DNA of 38,197 bases from Marivivens sp. (GTDB lineage Bacteria > Pseudomonadota > Alphaproteobacteria > Rhodobacterales > Rhodobacteraceae): assembly GCA_030827165.1 (NCBI GenBank), contig JAURFB010000019.1:1-38197 (forward strand), given 5' to 3'. The position numbers were made by a program, and so were the translations under genes. This document shows, in pieces, positions 18,883-27,295 of this stretch (the stretch's first letter is position 1; each line of letters begins with the position of its first letter). The notes below the pieces were generated by a model. That model ran no database searches, was not told the origin of the DNA, and saw only the letters and a list, made by a program, of their open reading frames with translations.

Positions 18883-18915
18883 CAAAGCCGGGCCAGACCG
18901 TCTGATCGCCGCGCC

Positions 18916-19422
18916 ATGACCAGCTTGCGGACCGAACGGCTTGAGCTTCGGCCCGCTCGGTGGAGCGACCTGGAGTCGTTCCACGAGATCATGAGCGACC
19001 CGCAGGCGATGGCCTTCTGGTCGACCCCGCCCTACACCGAAATCGAGACGACGCGCGAGTGGCTCGCCTCGATGATCGAAGGCGGGCCGCGCAGCCGCGA
19101 TTTCGTCATTACCCTCGACGGGCGAGTGGTCGGCAAGGCCGGCGTTTGGCAAATTCCCGAGATCGGAATCATCCTTCACCCCAATTCCTGGGGGCGCGGA
19201 ATTGCGCGCGAGGCGCTTGTCGCACTCATCGCCTATTTGTGGGAAACGACAGACACCCCCCGCCTCACTGTCGATATCGACCCGCGAAACGATCGCTCGC
19301 TGGCGCTGTTTGAGGGGCTTGGATTTGTCGAAACCGGACGCGCGGAACGCACGTTTTGCCTTGATGGCGTTTGGGCCGATAGCATCTACCTTGCGCTTGA
19401 TCGTCCGGCCGCCAACCGCTAG
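18916..19422 (+). CDS. GNAT family N-acetyltransferase
   Basis: A 168-residue acetyl-CoA-dependent acyltransferase of the RimJ/RimL-like GNAT group. The N-terminus LRTERLELRPARWSDLESFHEIMSD is the usual first strand and helix. The acetyl-CoA pyrophosphate loop is PNSWGRGIAREAL (about residues 92-104), and NDRSLALFEGLGFVETG is the conserved C-terminal motif. The substrate, a protein N-terminus or a small amine, cannot be told. It begins 33 bases after gltA. Confidence 0.86.
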   Translation: MTSLRTERLELRPARWSDLESFHEIMSDPQAMAFWSTPPYTEIETTREWLASMIEGGPRSRDFVITLDGRVVGKAGVWQIPEIGIILHPNSWGRGIAREALVALIAYLWETTDTPRLTVDIDPRNDRSLALFEGLGFVETGRAERTFCLDGVWADSIYLALDRPAANR

Positions 19423-19427
19423 CGTCG

Positions 19428-19454
19428 CGCCTCGGTCCGCAGTTCACCGAGGCG
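19428..19454 (+). terminator. Hairpin after the acetyltransferase gene
   Basis: An 8-bp perfect stem CGCCTCGG / CCGAGGCG with an 11-base loop begins six bases after the stop codon. No T-run follows, so it may only protect the mRNA end or mark factor-dependent termination. Confidence 0.4.
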
Positions 19455-19576
19455 TCGCCAGCCGCAAGGCCCAGCTAAACCTGCCGCCAGTATCTCCGGT
19501 TGCACCTCACCCGTGCGCCGACAAGGGCGACCATCGGCTCCCCATCGGGGATTGCACGCGGGAAAGGATGCATCCC

Positions 19577-20131
19577 ATGCCGCGCGACGCGCTGCCCCTG
19601 TTCATTTCCGATCTGTCGAAATTCACCAAGAAACTCCGCCTCGGCCTAGCCGCCGAGACTGAGACCCCGAGCCATCTGGCGCTTCTTGGCCTCATCGCCC
19701 GCTCTGCTGGCCATTCCAACTTTCAAGAGCTGAAAGCCAACACACCACCGACATCCAAGCCCGATCCCGCCGTCGCGCGAGCGCTGCGGGTTTTCGATGA
19801 CCTTGGCCGCATGACTCGTTGGCCGACGGGACAGAAGATTCAATGGCTCTGTCTCTGGCCGTTCTGGACGCAGATCCCGCCTCGCACAAAGATGACGGAG
19901 AAAGAGATCAACGAGATCCTCAAGGCGGGCAGCCTCTTTGGCGATCACGTTGTTCTCAGGCGGTATCTCGTCGATCACCGGATGGTGTCACGGACGCGGG
20001 ACGGCTCGGTCTATGAGCGGGTCGAGCAATCACCGCCACCCGAAGCGCTTGCCCTGCTTGCCGCTCTGAAGGCTCAGCGGCCCTCGAAAGACGGCGGGCG
20101 CTTTTCGCGGAAGGCAACAACGCCCTCCTGA
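19577..20131 (+). CDS. DUF2087-like protein
   Basis: A 184-residue cytoplasmic protein. The C-terminal half has MTEKEINEILKAGSLFGDHVVLRRYLVDH followed by MVSRTRDGSVYERV, which matches the DUF2087 pattern (a small winged-helix-like domain in which L-R-R-x-L-V and R-T-x-D-G-S-x-Y are conserved). The N-terminal half (FISDLSKFTKKLRLGL...SHLALLGLIARSAGHSNFQELKA) looks like a glyoxalase-superfamily-type helical segment also found in related proteins; function unknown. I chose the ATG at 19577 because GGAAAGG is 9 bases upstream; an ATG at 19568 is too close to it. Its last 58 bases overlap the convergent enoyl-CoA hydratase gene. Confidence 0.7.
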   Translation: MPRDALPLFISDLSKFTKKLRLGLAAETETPSHLALLGLIARSAGHSNFQELKANTPPTSKPDPAVARALRVFDDLGRMTRWPTGQKIQWLCLWPFWTQIPPRTKMTEKEINEILKAGSLFGDHVVLRRYLVDHRMVSRTRDGSVYERVEQSPPPEALALLAALKAQRPSKDGGRFSRKATTPS

Positions 20132-20850
20132 AAATCGCGGGTCTGGCCACAGCGGCCCTGAAGTTTGGCCTCAAGGTCCAGTTGCTCCTGGAGCGTATTC
20201 GACGAGGACTGACGCAGGGCCTCTTTGATGAAGCGGTAGGCCTTGGTCGGGCCTGCCGCAAGTTGCGCGGCGCGGCTCCGCCAATGCGCGTCGAAATCCT
20301 CGGTGGCCACGGCTTCGTAAATCATGCCCCAGTCCACGGCCTGCCGCGCCGAGATGCGGTCGGCAAAGAGCGAGGCGCCCATGGCGCGGGCAAGGCCGAC
20401 CTGACGGGGCAGGAAATATGTGCCACCGGCATCGGGAATAAGGCCGATGCGGGCGAAGGCCTGCATGAAGAAGGCCTCCTCCGAGGCGATGACCACATCC
20501 GCCGCCAGCGCAAGGTTGGCCCCCGCTCCCGCCGCCGCGCCGTTGACGGCGGCGATGGTCGGGATGCGGCTGTCGATGATCGCCCGCAGCATCGGCTCGT
20601 ATTCGTCGCGCAAGACGCGCTCGAGATCGATCGAGGCGGCCGTACCGGTATCGGAAAGGTTCTGGCCAGAGCAAAAGGCCTTGCCCGCGCCGGTGATCAC
20701 CAGAACCCGCGCCACCTTGTCTGCCCCTTTCACCGCATGGGTGATCTCGGCCCGCATTTGCGTGCTGAGTGCATTCATCACCTCGGGGCGGTTCATCGTC
20801 AGAACCGCGACGTCATTCTCGATCACAACTGAAATGGTTTGATAGTCCAT
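20074..20850 (-). CDS. Enoyl-CoA hydratase/isomerase, PaaG-like
   Basis: A 258-residue crotonase-fold protein. The two oxyanion-hole regions are AFCSGQNLSD (about residues 58-67) and AAVNGAAAGAGANLALAADV (about 100-119). Asp140 in GLIPDAGGTYFLP is the single catalytic acid typical of the ring 1,2-epoxyphenylacetyl-CoA isomerase PaaG and close relatives, and the C-terminal QEGVVAFREKRPPSFEGR is a crotonase hallmark. The paa operon is not here, so a general acyl-CoA isomerase role is equally possible. Start: ATG at 20850 with GGAG about 10 bases upstream; a GTG at 20868 is the alternative. It ends inside the 3' end of the DUF2087-like gene. Confidence 0.85.
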   Translation of the reverse strand: MDYQTISVVIENDVAVLTMNRPEVMNALSTQMRAEITHAVKGADKVARVLVITGAGKAFCSGQNLSDTGTAASIDLERVLRDEYEPMLRAIIDSRIPTIAAVNGAAAGAGANLALAADVVIASEEAFFMQAFARIGLIPDAGGTYFLPRQVGLARAMGASLFADRISARQAVDWGMIYEAVATEDFDAHWRSRAAQLAAGPTKAYRFIKEALRQSSSNTLQEQLDLEAKLQGRCGQTRDFQEGVVAFREKRPPSFEGR

Positions 20851-20925
20851 GAAACTCGGCTCCGGCACATACTGACGGTTACGACCCTATCCCCTTCTCC
20901 GGATCAGAAAAGGGGCGACCCCGCG

Positions 20926-21369
20926 TCACGATTTGAGAATTTCCTCAAGCCGCGCTTCTTCCTCGGCGTTGAGGGCCTCGTCCGGCGTCCGCTTGCGGCG
21001 GCGGATGGTGGTCCAGCCGATCCCGAGACCCAAAAGCGCCATCAGCGGCGGCGCGAGCCACAGGACGAGGTTGGCCCCTTCGGCATCGGGTTTGAGAAGC
21101 ACGAACTCGCCATAGCGGGTGACGATGAAATCGACCGCCTCCTGATCGCTGTCGCCCTCAACCAGACGCTCGCGCAAGAGGATGCGCAATTCGCGGCTGA
21201 TCGCGGCGTTGGAATCGTCGATGTTCTCGTTCTGGCAAACCGGACAGCGCAAGCCTTTGGAAATCTCGCGCGCCCGCGCTTCGAGGGTTGGATCGCTCAG
21301 CATCTCGTCGGGCTGCACCGCGAAGGCGGGCGCGGCCAGAAGCCCCAAGGCAAGGACAAGCCACCTCAT
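20926..21369 (-). CDS. ccmH: Cytochrome c maturation protein CcmH (CcmH/CcmL type)
   Basis: A 147-residue periplasmic thiol-disulfide protein anchored in the inner membrane. A signal sequence (LVLALGLLAAPAFA, cut near residue 17) precedes a three-helix domain with the RCPVCQ motif (Cys42, Cys45) that reduces apocytochrome c or mixed disulfides before heme attachment. A membrane helix follows at about residues 101-120 (VLWLAPPLMALLGLGIGW), then a short charged tail. The ATG overlaps the ccmF stop by 4 bases, so the two are coupled, matching their joint role in the heme lyase complex. Confidence 0.94.
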   Translation of the reverse strand: MRWLVLALGLLAAPAFAVQPDEMLSDPTLEARAREISKGLRCPVCQNENIDDSNAAISRELRILLRERLVEGDSDQEAVDFIVTRYGEFVLLKPDAEGANLVLWLAPPLMALLGLGIGWTTIRRRKRTPDEALNAEEEARLEEILKS

Positions 21370-23336
21370 TCCGCAGGCAACCCTTCGGGCCGGCGCGTGG
21401 CCCCTGCGGCCACACGCAAGCGGCGGTCGGTCAGCGACACCTGCCCGCCAAGCGCCATCAGGATCGCCCCGCCCCAGATCCAGTTGGCGAAGGGCTTGAT
21501 ATAGGTTCGCACCGCATAGCCGCCGTTCGACTGGGCGTCGCCAATCACAAGGTAGATGTCGCGCAGAAACCCGTTCCGGATCGCGGCTTCGGTCGTGGGC
21601 ATCCCGGCCACCGGATAAAAGCGTTTCTCGGGATGCAGAGTGGCAACCTCCGCGCCATCGCGACTGACCTTCATCACGGCGAAGGTCGAGGAATAGTTCG
21701 GCCCCTCGGCCCGCTCGACGCTTTCAAGGGTGATCTCCCAGGCGCCGACCATGAAGCTCTCGCCGATTTGGGCGGTGCGTATATCCTCCTGTTGCCAGGC
21801 GGTGAGGGTGGCGATGCCGAAGATGGTGATGCCGAGGCCCGCGTGCGAAACCGCCTTGCCCCAATCCGAGCGTGGAAGGCGCGCGAGGCGACCAAGGCGG
21901 GCGGCGATGCCCTGCCGGCCGGTGCGCTGCCACAGGTCGGTGAGCGCGCCAAAGACGACCCAGACGCCAAGCGCCACGCCAACGGGGCCAAGCGCGCTCT
22001 TGCCTGACTGCAAGGCGAAAGCCAGGCCGGCCAGGGCAACAGCCAGCACCACAACACCCCAAAGAGGCTTCATCGCCTTGCCGATCGTCCCGCGTTTCCA
22101 TGCGAGCATGGCGCCGGGCGGCAAGATCACCGCCAGAGCCACGAAGAAGGGGGTAAACGCCGCGTCAAAGAAGGGCGCACCAACCGACAGCGTGCGGCCA
22201 AGAATGATCTCGGCAAAAAGCGGCCAGATGGTGCCAACGAAAACAACAAGGGCGCTGACCGCCAGAAGGATATTGTTGAGCACCAGCGCGCTTTCGCGGC
22301 TCACCAGCGAAAAGACCCCCCGCGCTTCCATCGCCCCGGCGCGGGCGGCATAGAGCGTGAGCGAGCCACCGACAAAGATCGCAAGTATCAGTAGGATGAA
22401 AACCCCACGTTCGGGATCATTGGCGAAGGCGTGGACCGAGGTGATGACGCCCGAGCGCACGATGAACGTTCCCAAGAGCGAAAAGCCGAACGCCAGGATC
22501 GCCAGGAGGATGGTCCAGCTCTTCAGGCTCTCGCGCTTTTCCACGACGATCGCCGAATGCAACAGCGCGGCAGCAAAGAGCCACGGCATGAACGAGGCGT
22601 TCTCGACCGGATCCCAGAACCAGAAGCCGCCCCAACCCAGCTCGTAATAGGCCCACCACGATCCAAGCGCGATGCCGATCGTCAGGAAGAGCCAGGCCGC
22701 GAGCGTCCAGGGGCGGACCCAGCGCGCCCAGGCAGCGTCGACGCGGCCCTCGATCAGGGCGGCGACGGCAAAGGAGAAGGCCATCGAGAGGCCCACATAG
22801 CCGAGGTAGAGAAACGGCGGATGGAAGGCGAGGCCGGGATCCTGCAACAGCGGGTTGAGATCCTTGCCGTCGAGCGGCGGGATCGCAAGGCGCAAGAATG
22901 GGTTCGAGGTCCAGAGGATGAAGGCGTAAAAAGCCACACTGATCGCCGATTGAACTGCTAGCACCCGCGCCTTGAGGGTTGCCGGCAGATTGCCCCCGAA
23001 CAGGGCCGCCGCCGCGCCAAAGAGCGTCAGGATCAAGAGCCACAAGAGCATCGAGCCCTCGTGATTGCCCCAGGTTCCGGCGATCTTGTAAAGCATCGGC
23101 TTGGCCGAGTGGGAATTCTCGAACACCAGTTTCAGCGAGAAATCCGATGACATGAAGGCCCAGGTCAGCGCCGCGAAGGAAAAGCCGACAAGGATCAGCT
23201 GTGAAATCGCGGCGGGATCGCCCACGACCATCCAGCTGCGCCAGCCTTTGTGCGCGCCAATCAAGGGAACGATCATCTGGACGACGGCAATGCCGAAGGC
23301 CAGAATCAGGGCGAAGTGTCCAAGCTCTGTAATCAT
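21366..23336 (-). CDS. ccmF: Heme lyase subunit CcmF
   Basis: A 656-residue polytopic inner-membrane protein (about 15 membrane helices) that attaches heme delivered by CcmE to apocytochrome c in the periplasm. The tryptophan-rich WWD domain is visible as WWAYYELGWGGFWFWDPVENASFMPW, and NPFLR near the loop before it is also typical. A large C-terminal periplasmic region precedes the last helix (IWGGAILMALGGQVSLTDRR). It is full length. It lies directly downstream of the lysis cassette and upstream of ccmH on the minus strand. The ccmABCDG genes are not in the window. Confidence 0.96.
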   Translation of the reverse strand: MITELGHFALILAFGIAVVQMIVPLIGAHKGWRSWMVVGDPAAISQLILVGFSFAALTWAFMSSDFSLKLVFENSHSAKPMLYKIAGTWGNHEGSMLLWLLILTLFGAAAALFGGNLPATLKARVLAVQSAISVAFYAFILWTSNPFLRLAIPPLDGKDLNPLLQDPGLAFHPPFLYLGYVGLSMAFSFAVAALIEGRVDAAWARWVRPWTLAAWLFLTIGIALGSWWAYYELGWGGFWFWDPVENASFMPWLFAAALLHSAIVVEKRESLKSWTILLAILAFGFSLLGTFIVRSGVITSVHAFANDPERGVFILLILAIFVGGSLTLYAARAGAMEARGVFSLVSRESALVLNNILLAVSALVVFVGTIWPLFAEIILGRTLSVGAPFFDAAFTPFFVALAVILPPGAMLAWKRGTIGKAMKPLWGVVVLAVALAGLAFALQSGKSALGPVGVALGVWVVFGALTDLWQRTGRQGIAARLGRLARLPRSDWGKAVSHAGLGITIFGIATLTAWQQEDIRTAQIGESFMVGAWEITLESVERAEGPNYSSTFAVMKVSRDGAEVATLHPEKRFYPVAGMPTTEAAIRNGFLRDIYLVIGDAQSNGGYAVRTYIKPFANWIWGGAILMALGGQVSLTDRRLRVAAGATRRPEGLPAE

Positions 23337-23409
23337 GCCCCCCTTCTAACCGATCATGCGGGAAGGCCCAATCAAAAGGCGGTGTGGGGCGCGGGCACCT
23401 TGCCGCAGT

Positions 23410-23619
23410 TCAGGGCGCCGGCGCGAAACCGCTGCCCACGACCAGTGCCAAAGCGGCGGCGATCAGCGCGCCAAGGACGAGCCGGACCAGCCATTTCAAG
23501 GTGTCCTCGATTGAACCGAGGCGCTTTTCGACGTTGTGACGATGCACCTCGTCCACCGCGCTGCGGGTTTCGATCGCCGACAGCCGTCGTTCGATCAGGC
23601 GCGTCCAGTCATCGCCCAT
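23410..23619 (-). CDS. Small XhlA-like protein with C-terminal membrane helix (candidate lysis accessory)
   Basis: A 69-residue protein that overlaps the holin gene by 11 bases. The first 40 residues form a charged amphipathic helix (IERRLSAIETRSAVDEVHRH, then NVEKRLGSIEDTLKWLVR), followed by one membrane helix (LVLGALIAAALALVVGSGF) and a short tail. This plan matches XhlA/hemolysin-type phage lysis accessory proteins, which work with holins at the membrane. The assignment rests on topology and position, not on a strong sequence signature. I know of no described role for a third gene in GTA lysis modules. Confidence 0.55.
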   Translation of the reverse strand: MGDDWTRLIERRLSAIETRSAVDEVHRHNVEKRLGSIEDTLKWLVRLVLGALIAAALALVVGSGFAPAP

Positions 23620-24166
23620 GCGCGGCGCTCCATTCGCTGAGGGCTGGGTTGTCGTCGAGGGCGGCGGGCTCGAGTGGATCTGTCACGATGGCGGCGCCGG
23701 CATCGAGCGCCTCGAGTGCCCTGAGGCGGGCCGTCACTTCGCTGGCGCGAATGGCCGTTTCGGCAATCGAGCGCTGAAACTCTTGCCCCTTGGCCTTCGA
23801 GCGGGCGCCGAAATAGAAGCTGACAATCGCCCCCATGAGCCACCAAAGCGGCTTGGGAATGAGGGCAATCCCTTGCATTCGCGAGGCAAACCAGATCGGG
23901 TTGACCATCGCCGAGATGAAAAGGCCAAGCGTGCCAAAGGCCAGAAGCGGGCGCGGCAGGCGATTGAGCCCGTCGATCACGCGGTCAAAAAGCCCCCTGC
24001 GCGGTTGGGAAAACTCGGCGGCAAACTGGCTGAGGGCTTCGGATCTCGATTTTGCGTCGCGCTCGGCCCCGGCCTCGGCATTTTCGCGCACCGCCCCAAG
24101 TGTCTCGACCAAGACGTTGCGGCCACCCCCGAACAGGAGCGTCAGAAGATCACCGATCAACCCCAT
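23609..24166 (-). CDS. Holin of the three-membrane-segment type, probable GTA lysis holin
   Basis: A 185-residue membrane protein. The N-terminus MGLIGDLLTLLFGGGRNVLVETLGAVREN is followed by a charged stretch and by hydrophobic segments around PLLAFGTLGLFISAMVNPIWF (about residues 72-92) and LIPKPLWWLMGAIVSFYFGAR (about 102-122). It resembles the 3TM holin family of Rhodobacterales. It overlaps the endolysin gene by 10 bases and the small XhlA-like gene by 11, so the three are made together. In Rhodobacter capsulatus a holin/endolysin pair outside the main structural cluster releases GTA particles (established). That this is its counterpart is inferred from family and gene pairing. Confidence 0.75.
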   Translation of the reverse strand: MGLIGDLLTLLFGGGRNVLVETLGAVRENAEAGAERDAKSRSEALSQFAAEFSQPRRGLFDRVIDGLNRLPRPLLAFGTLGLFISAMVNPIWFASRMQGIALIPKPLWWLMGAIVSFYFGARSKAKGQEFQRSIAETAIRASEVTARLRALEALDAGAAIVTDPLEPAALDDNPALSEWSAAHGR

Positions 24167-24768
24167 GCTGCCACCCGGGCGCGATGCGCCTCGTCTGTGA
24201 GATGAAAACGCGGAGCAATGAAAACTTCGGCGCGGGCGATCCAGCCCCCCTTGCCTCCGTCCCGGCGGCAGACAAACTTGCGGCTTTGCGGGCGGGCATC
24301 GCCAAGAGCGTAATAGTAATTGCGGCGGGCGATCCCATAGGCATCGACGAGGTGATCCGGCGCGGCGGCAAAGGCCTTGGCCGTGGCCTCCGTGGTCTGC
24401 GGCCCGATCACCCCATCCACCGACACCGGCAGGCGCATGGAGCCCAGGAGCCGCTGCAAGACCTTCACCGCCTGCCCGCCCATATTCACATAGGCATCGA
24501 AAACAGAGGGCTGCAGCGCGGCATGAAGGCCGCCGATCCCCGGCTTCTGGAAATAGTATTCGACAAAGATCTGCGCGGCCGCCTCGCGCCCGAGCGCCTG
24601 CACGTCGGCCACGTCGATCTTGTGATCCCGGTTAATGTCGCGGCCCAGCCTCTGAAGCGTCGCCAGCGTCACCCCGTGGTTGGTTGGCCCGCCCGGATCG
24701 TCGGGATCATCGACAAAACCGCCCTCACGGGCGACGATTTCGCGGGCGATATCTAGGACTGTTTGCAT
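24157..24768 (-). CDS. Holin-associated N-acetylmuramidase (GH108 endolysin), probable GTA endolysin
   Basis: A 203-residue peptidoglycan hydrolase. The catalytic Glu15 lies in VAREGGFVDDPDDPGG, the GH108 signature, with the following GPTNHGVTLATLQRLG also conserved. Residues 44-55 (DINRDHKIDVAD) form a dockerin/EF-hand-like calcium loop with ligands at positions 1, 3, 5, 9 and 12. The C-terminal half (AVKVLQRLLGSM...VDGVIGPQTTEATAKAF) is a PG_binding_3-type wall-binding domain. No signal peptide is seen, so it depends on the holin for export. Start ATG at 24768; an in-frame ATG at 24783 is possible. It lies 44 bases after ccmE. Confidence 0.85.
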   Translation of the reverse strand: MQTVLDIAREIVAREGGFVDDPDDPGGPTNHGVTLATLQRLGRDINRDHKIDVADVQALGREAAAQIFVEYYFQKPGIGGLHAALQPSVFDAYVNMGGQAVKVLQRLLGSMRLPVSVDGVIGPQTTEATAKAFAAAPDHLVDAYGIARRNYYYALGDARPQSRKFVCRRDGGKGGWIARAEVFIAPRFHLTDEAHRARVAAWG

Positions 24769-24812
24769 GAAAGCCCCCGGCATTGCATCTGCCAGAGGCT
24801 CTCAAAGGGGTG

Positions 24813-25280
24813 TTAATTCGTGGCTTCGCTACCGTCCGGTGCGACGTAGACGCCCTGCTCTTTCAGCGCCTCGATCACCTCTTTGGGCATATAACTCTCG
24901 TCATGCTTGGCGAGAATCTCGTTGGCCTCGAAAATGCCGCCCAGATAGCGCCCCTGCCCGACCATGCCCTGACCTTCGCCAAAAAGATCGGGCAAGATGC
25001 CGGTGTAATGCACGGGAACTTCCGAAGTGCCGTCGGTTACAAGGAAGGCGATCGTCTCGCCCTCTCCGCGCACGAGGCTGCCTTCCGCAACGAGGCCGCC
25101 AATTCGGAAGACTTCCGTTTCAGCCGGCGGGGTTTCAAGCACTTGCGTCGGCGACCGGAACAGGTTGATCCCGTCACGCATGGCATAGCCGATAAGGCCC
25201 GTAGACAGCGCAAGCGCCACGAAGGCCAGAACGATGATCTGCACCCTGCGGCGCTTCTTGAGGTTTTTCAGTCCACTCAT
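24813..25280 (-). CDS. ccmE: Heme chaperone CcmE
   Basis: A 155-residue periplasmic heme carrier of cytochrome c maturation. After a basic start (KNLKKRRR) comes one membrane anchor ([22 protein letters not shown]), then an OB-fold domain. His126 in [13 protein letters not shown] is the residue that binds heme covalently, and Tyr130 is the second conserved residue. It passes heme to the CcmF/CcmH lyase encoded further down the same strand. Its ATG overlaps the argC stop by 4 bases, and the lysis cassette separates it from ccmF. Confidence 0.96.
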   Translation of the reverse strand: MSGLKNLKKRRRVQIIVLAFVALALSTGLIGYAMRDGINLFRSPTQVLETPPAETEVFRIGGLVAEGSLVRGEGETIAFLVTDGTSEVPVHYTGILPDLFGEGQGMVGQGRYLGGIFEANEILAKHDESYMPKEVIEALKEQGVYVAPDGSEATN

Positions 25281-26305
25281 GGGAATACCGGTGCGAGCAT
25301 CAGGCCCGCTGTTTCATCGAGCCCGAGCATCAGGTTGGCATTCTGCACCGCCTGACCCGAAGAGCCCTTGTTGAGATTGTCGAGCGTGGAGACAACCATC
25401 GCCCGTCCGGGCTTGCGATCACCGATCACGCCGATGTGGCAGTAGTTCGAGCCCGCGACAGCGCCGGTCCCCGGAAGCTGCCCAAAGGGCAGGACAACGA
25501 TGAAGGGCTCGTCTGCGTAGCGCGCCTCAAGGGCGGCGTGGATCGCCTTGGCATCGCCCCGCAGGTAGCACGAGGCAAGGAGACCCCGGCTCATCGGCAC
25601 AAGATGGGGCGTGAACATGATCTCGACAGGGCGGCCAGCCAGCGCGGTGAACTCCTGATCGAACTCGCCCAGATGACGGTGCTTGCCGCCTTGGGAATAG
25701 CCCATCACGTCGGTCTGGCGCTCGGTGAAGAGCATGGTCTCCTTGAGCGACCGGCCCGCGCCGGAAATGCCGTTCTTCAGATCGCAGATGATCTCGTCAA
25801 GGTCGATCAAGCCGCCCTCGATCAGCGGTCGCAGCGCGAATTGCACGGTCGCGGCATTACAGCCGGTGCCGGCCACAAGCCGCGCCTTGCGGATATCGTC
25901 GCGGTAAAACTCGGTCAGGCCATAGACGGCTTCTCTCTGAAGATCGGCCGCCACATGGGGCGCACCATACCATTTCTCATAGGCGGCCGGATCGCGCAGG
26001 CGGAAATCGGCGCCGAGATCGACCACTTTCACCGATTGCGGCAGATCGCGCACAAGCGCTTGGCTCAGGCCATGCGGAAGCGCTGCAAAAACGAGGTCGA
26101 TTGTCGAGAAGTCGATCTCTTCGATGGTGGTCAGCACCGGCAGATCGAGATGGCGCAGCTGAGGATAGACGCTGGCCATGGTCTGCCCCGCCTTGCGGTC
26201 GGCCGAAAGGGCCGCGACCCGCAGATCGGGGTGGGTGGCGATGATCCGCACGAGTTCCGCGCCGGTATAGCCCGAGGCGCCAAGAATAGCGACGTTATAG
26301 GTCAT
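25277..26305 (-). CDS. argC: N-acetyl-gamma-glutamyl-phosphate reductase
   Basis: A 342-residue NADPH-dependent enzyme of arginine synthesis. The Rossmann motif [13 protein letters not shown] is at residues 9-21, and the catalytic Cys149 lies in [29 protein letters not shown] and HLGEFDQEF supply further active-site regions. It belongs to the longer ArgC type (about 340 residues). It shares 4 bases with ccmE; the arg-ccm link is common in Rhodobacterales and has no evident metabolic meaning. Confidence 0.96.
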   Translation of the reverse strand: MTYNVAILGASGYTGAELVRIIATHPDLRVAALSADRKAGQTMASVYPQLRHLDLPVLTTIEEIDFSTIDLVFAALPHGLSQALVRDLPQSVKVVDLGADFRLRDPAAYEKWYGAPHVAADLQREAVYGLTEFYRDDIRKARLVAGTGCNAATVQFALRPLIEGGLIDLDEIICDLKNGISGAGRSLKETMLFTERQTDVMGYSQGGKHRHLGEFDQEFTALAGRPVEIMFTPHLVPMSRGLLASCYLRGDAKAIHAALEARYADEPFIVVLPFGQLPGTGAVAGSNYCHIGVIGDRKPGRAMVVSTLDNLNKGSSGQAVQNANLMLGLDETAGLMLAPVFP

Positions 26306-26326
26306 TTGGGTCTCCCGTTCGGGATT

Positions 26327-26355
26327 GATCTAGGCAGGATTGATGTGTCTCGCAA
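26327..26355 (-). promoter_or_regulatory. Candidate argC promoter
   Basis: On the minus strand TTGCGA (26355-26350) is followed by a 17-base spacer and TAGATC (26332-26327), 22 bases before the argC ATG. It would drive the argC-ccmE-lysis-ccmF-ccmH run. Only a moderate match to consensus. Confidence 0.4.
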
Positions 26356-26369
26356 CAGCGCAGAGCCGA

Positions 26370-27182
26370 TCAGGCCGCGACAAATGTGATCTGTCGTCGC
26401 AAGAATTGGGTCGCGTGGTCCGAAACCTTGCGCGGATCGCCGGTGGTCAGGAAGGCGCTCTCGGAACCGGGGCCGATCATTTCGGGGCGACGGCCGAGGT
26501 AATCGGCAAGGCTTTCGGCCACGAGATTGGCCTGACTGAAGACCTTCACATCAGGCCCGAGCGCATCTTGAAAGACGTTTTCCATCAACGGGTAGTGCGT
26601 GCAGCCAAGCACGGCGGCGTCGGGATCGGGCATCTTGCGCTTGAGCGCGTCCACATGGCTGCGGACCAGCGCCTCGGCGAGGATCATGTCGCCCTCTTCG
26701 ATCGCATCGACGACACCACCGCAGGCCTGCGCCTCGACATCGACGCCGATCGCGCGGAACGCCAGCTCGCGCTGGAAGGCGCGGCTGCGGACCGTGGCTG
26801 GCGTTGCAAACAGAGCGACGTGTTTGAGCGACACCTCGCGCGGCGGGCTGTTGTCGCCCCAGTGCCGCTCGGTCAGCGCCTCGATAAGTGGGACGAAAAC
26901 GCCCAAAACCCGCTTGTCGCGCGGCACCCAGCCCTCCTGCATCCGACGCAAGGCGGCGGCGGAGGCGGTGTTGCAAGCAAGGATCACCAGGTCGCATCCG
27001 GCACCAAAGAGCCGCTGCACGCCAGCGGTCGTGAGATCATAGATGTCGTCCGCGGTCCGCACGCCATAGGGCGCATGGGCGTTGTCGCCATAATAAACGA
27101 AAGGCACATCGGGCAAACGCCTTTGCACGGCATCCAGCACCGTCAAACCACCCAAGCCGCTATCGAAAACACCAACCGCCAT
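26370..27182 (-). CDS. murI: Glutamate racemase
   Basis: A 270-residue cofactor-free enzyme that makes D-glutamate for peptidoglycan. The N-terminal [13 protein letters not shown] is diagnostic. The two catalytic cysteines are Cys70 ([12 protein letters not shown]) and Cys194 ([10 protein letters not shown]), and [11 protein letters not shown] is the conserved substrate-side loop. It starts 113 bases after the oxidoreductase gene; a TTGACA at 27231-27226 in that gap is a likely -35 without a clear -10. Confidence 0.95.
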   Translation of the reverse strand: MAVGVFDSGLGGLTVLDAVQRRLPDVPFVYYGDNAHAPYGVRTADDIYDLTTAGVQRLFGAGCDLVILACNTASAAALRRMQEGWVPRDKRVLGVFVPLIEALTERHWGDNSPPREVSLKHVALFATPATVRSRAFQRELAFRAIGVDVEAQACGGVVDAIEEGDMILAEALVRSHVDALKRKMPDPDAAVLGCTHYPLMENVFQDALGPDVKVFSQANLVAESLADYLGRRPEMIGPGSESAFLTTGDPRKVSDHATQFLRRQITFVAA

Positions 27183-27295
27183 CGCTTGCCCCGTTTTCCT
27201 TCAGACTCTTCCCCGCTCGCCGCAGTGTCAAGCGGGCATGGCGCTCATAGGGAGGATCGGCAGGCAAATCCATGCCCATACATGGCGGATCCTCG

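Noticed and set aside
24812-24816. TTAAC on the minus strand before the endolysin gene as a CtrA site
   Set aside because: Only a half-site, it coincides with the ccmE stop codon, and no TTAA lies 7 bases before it.
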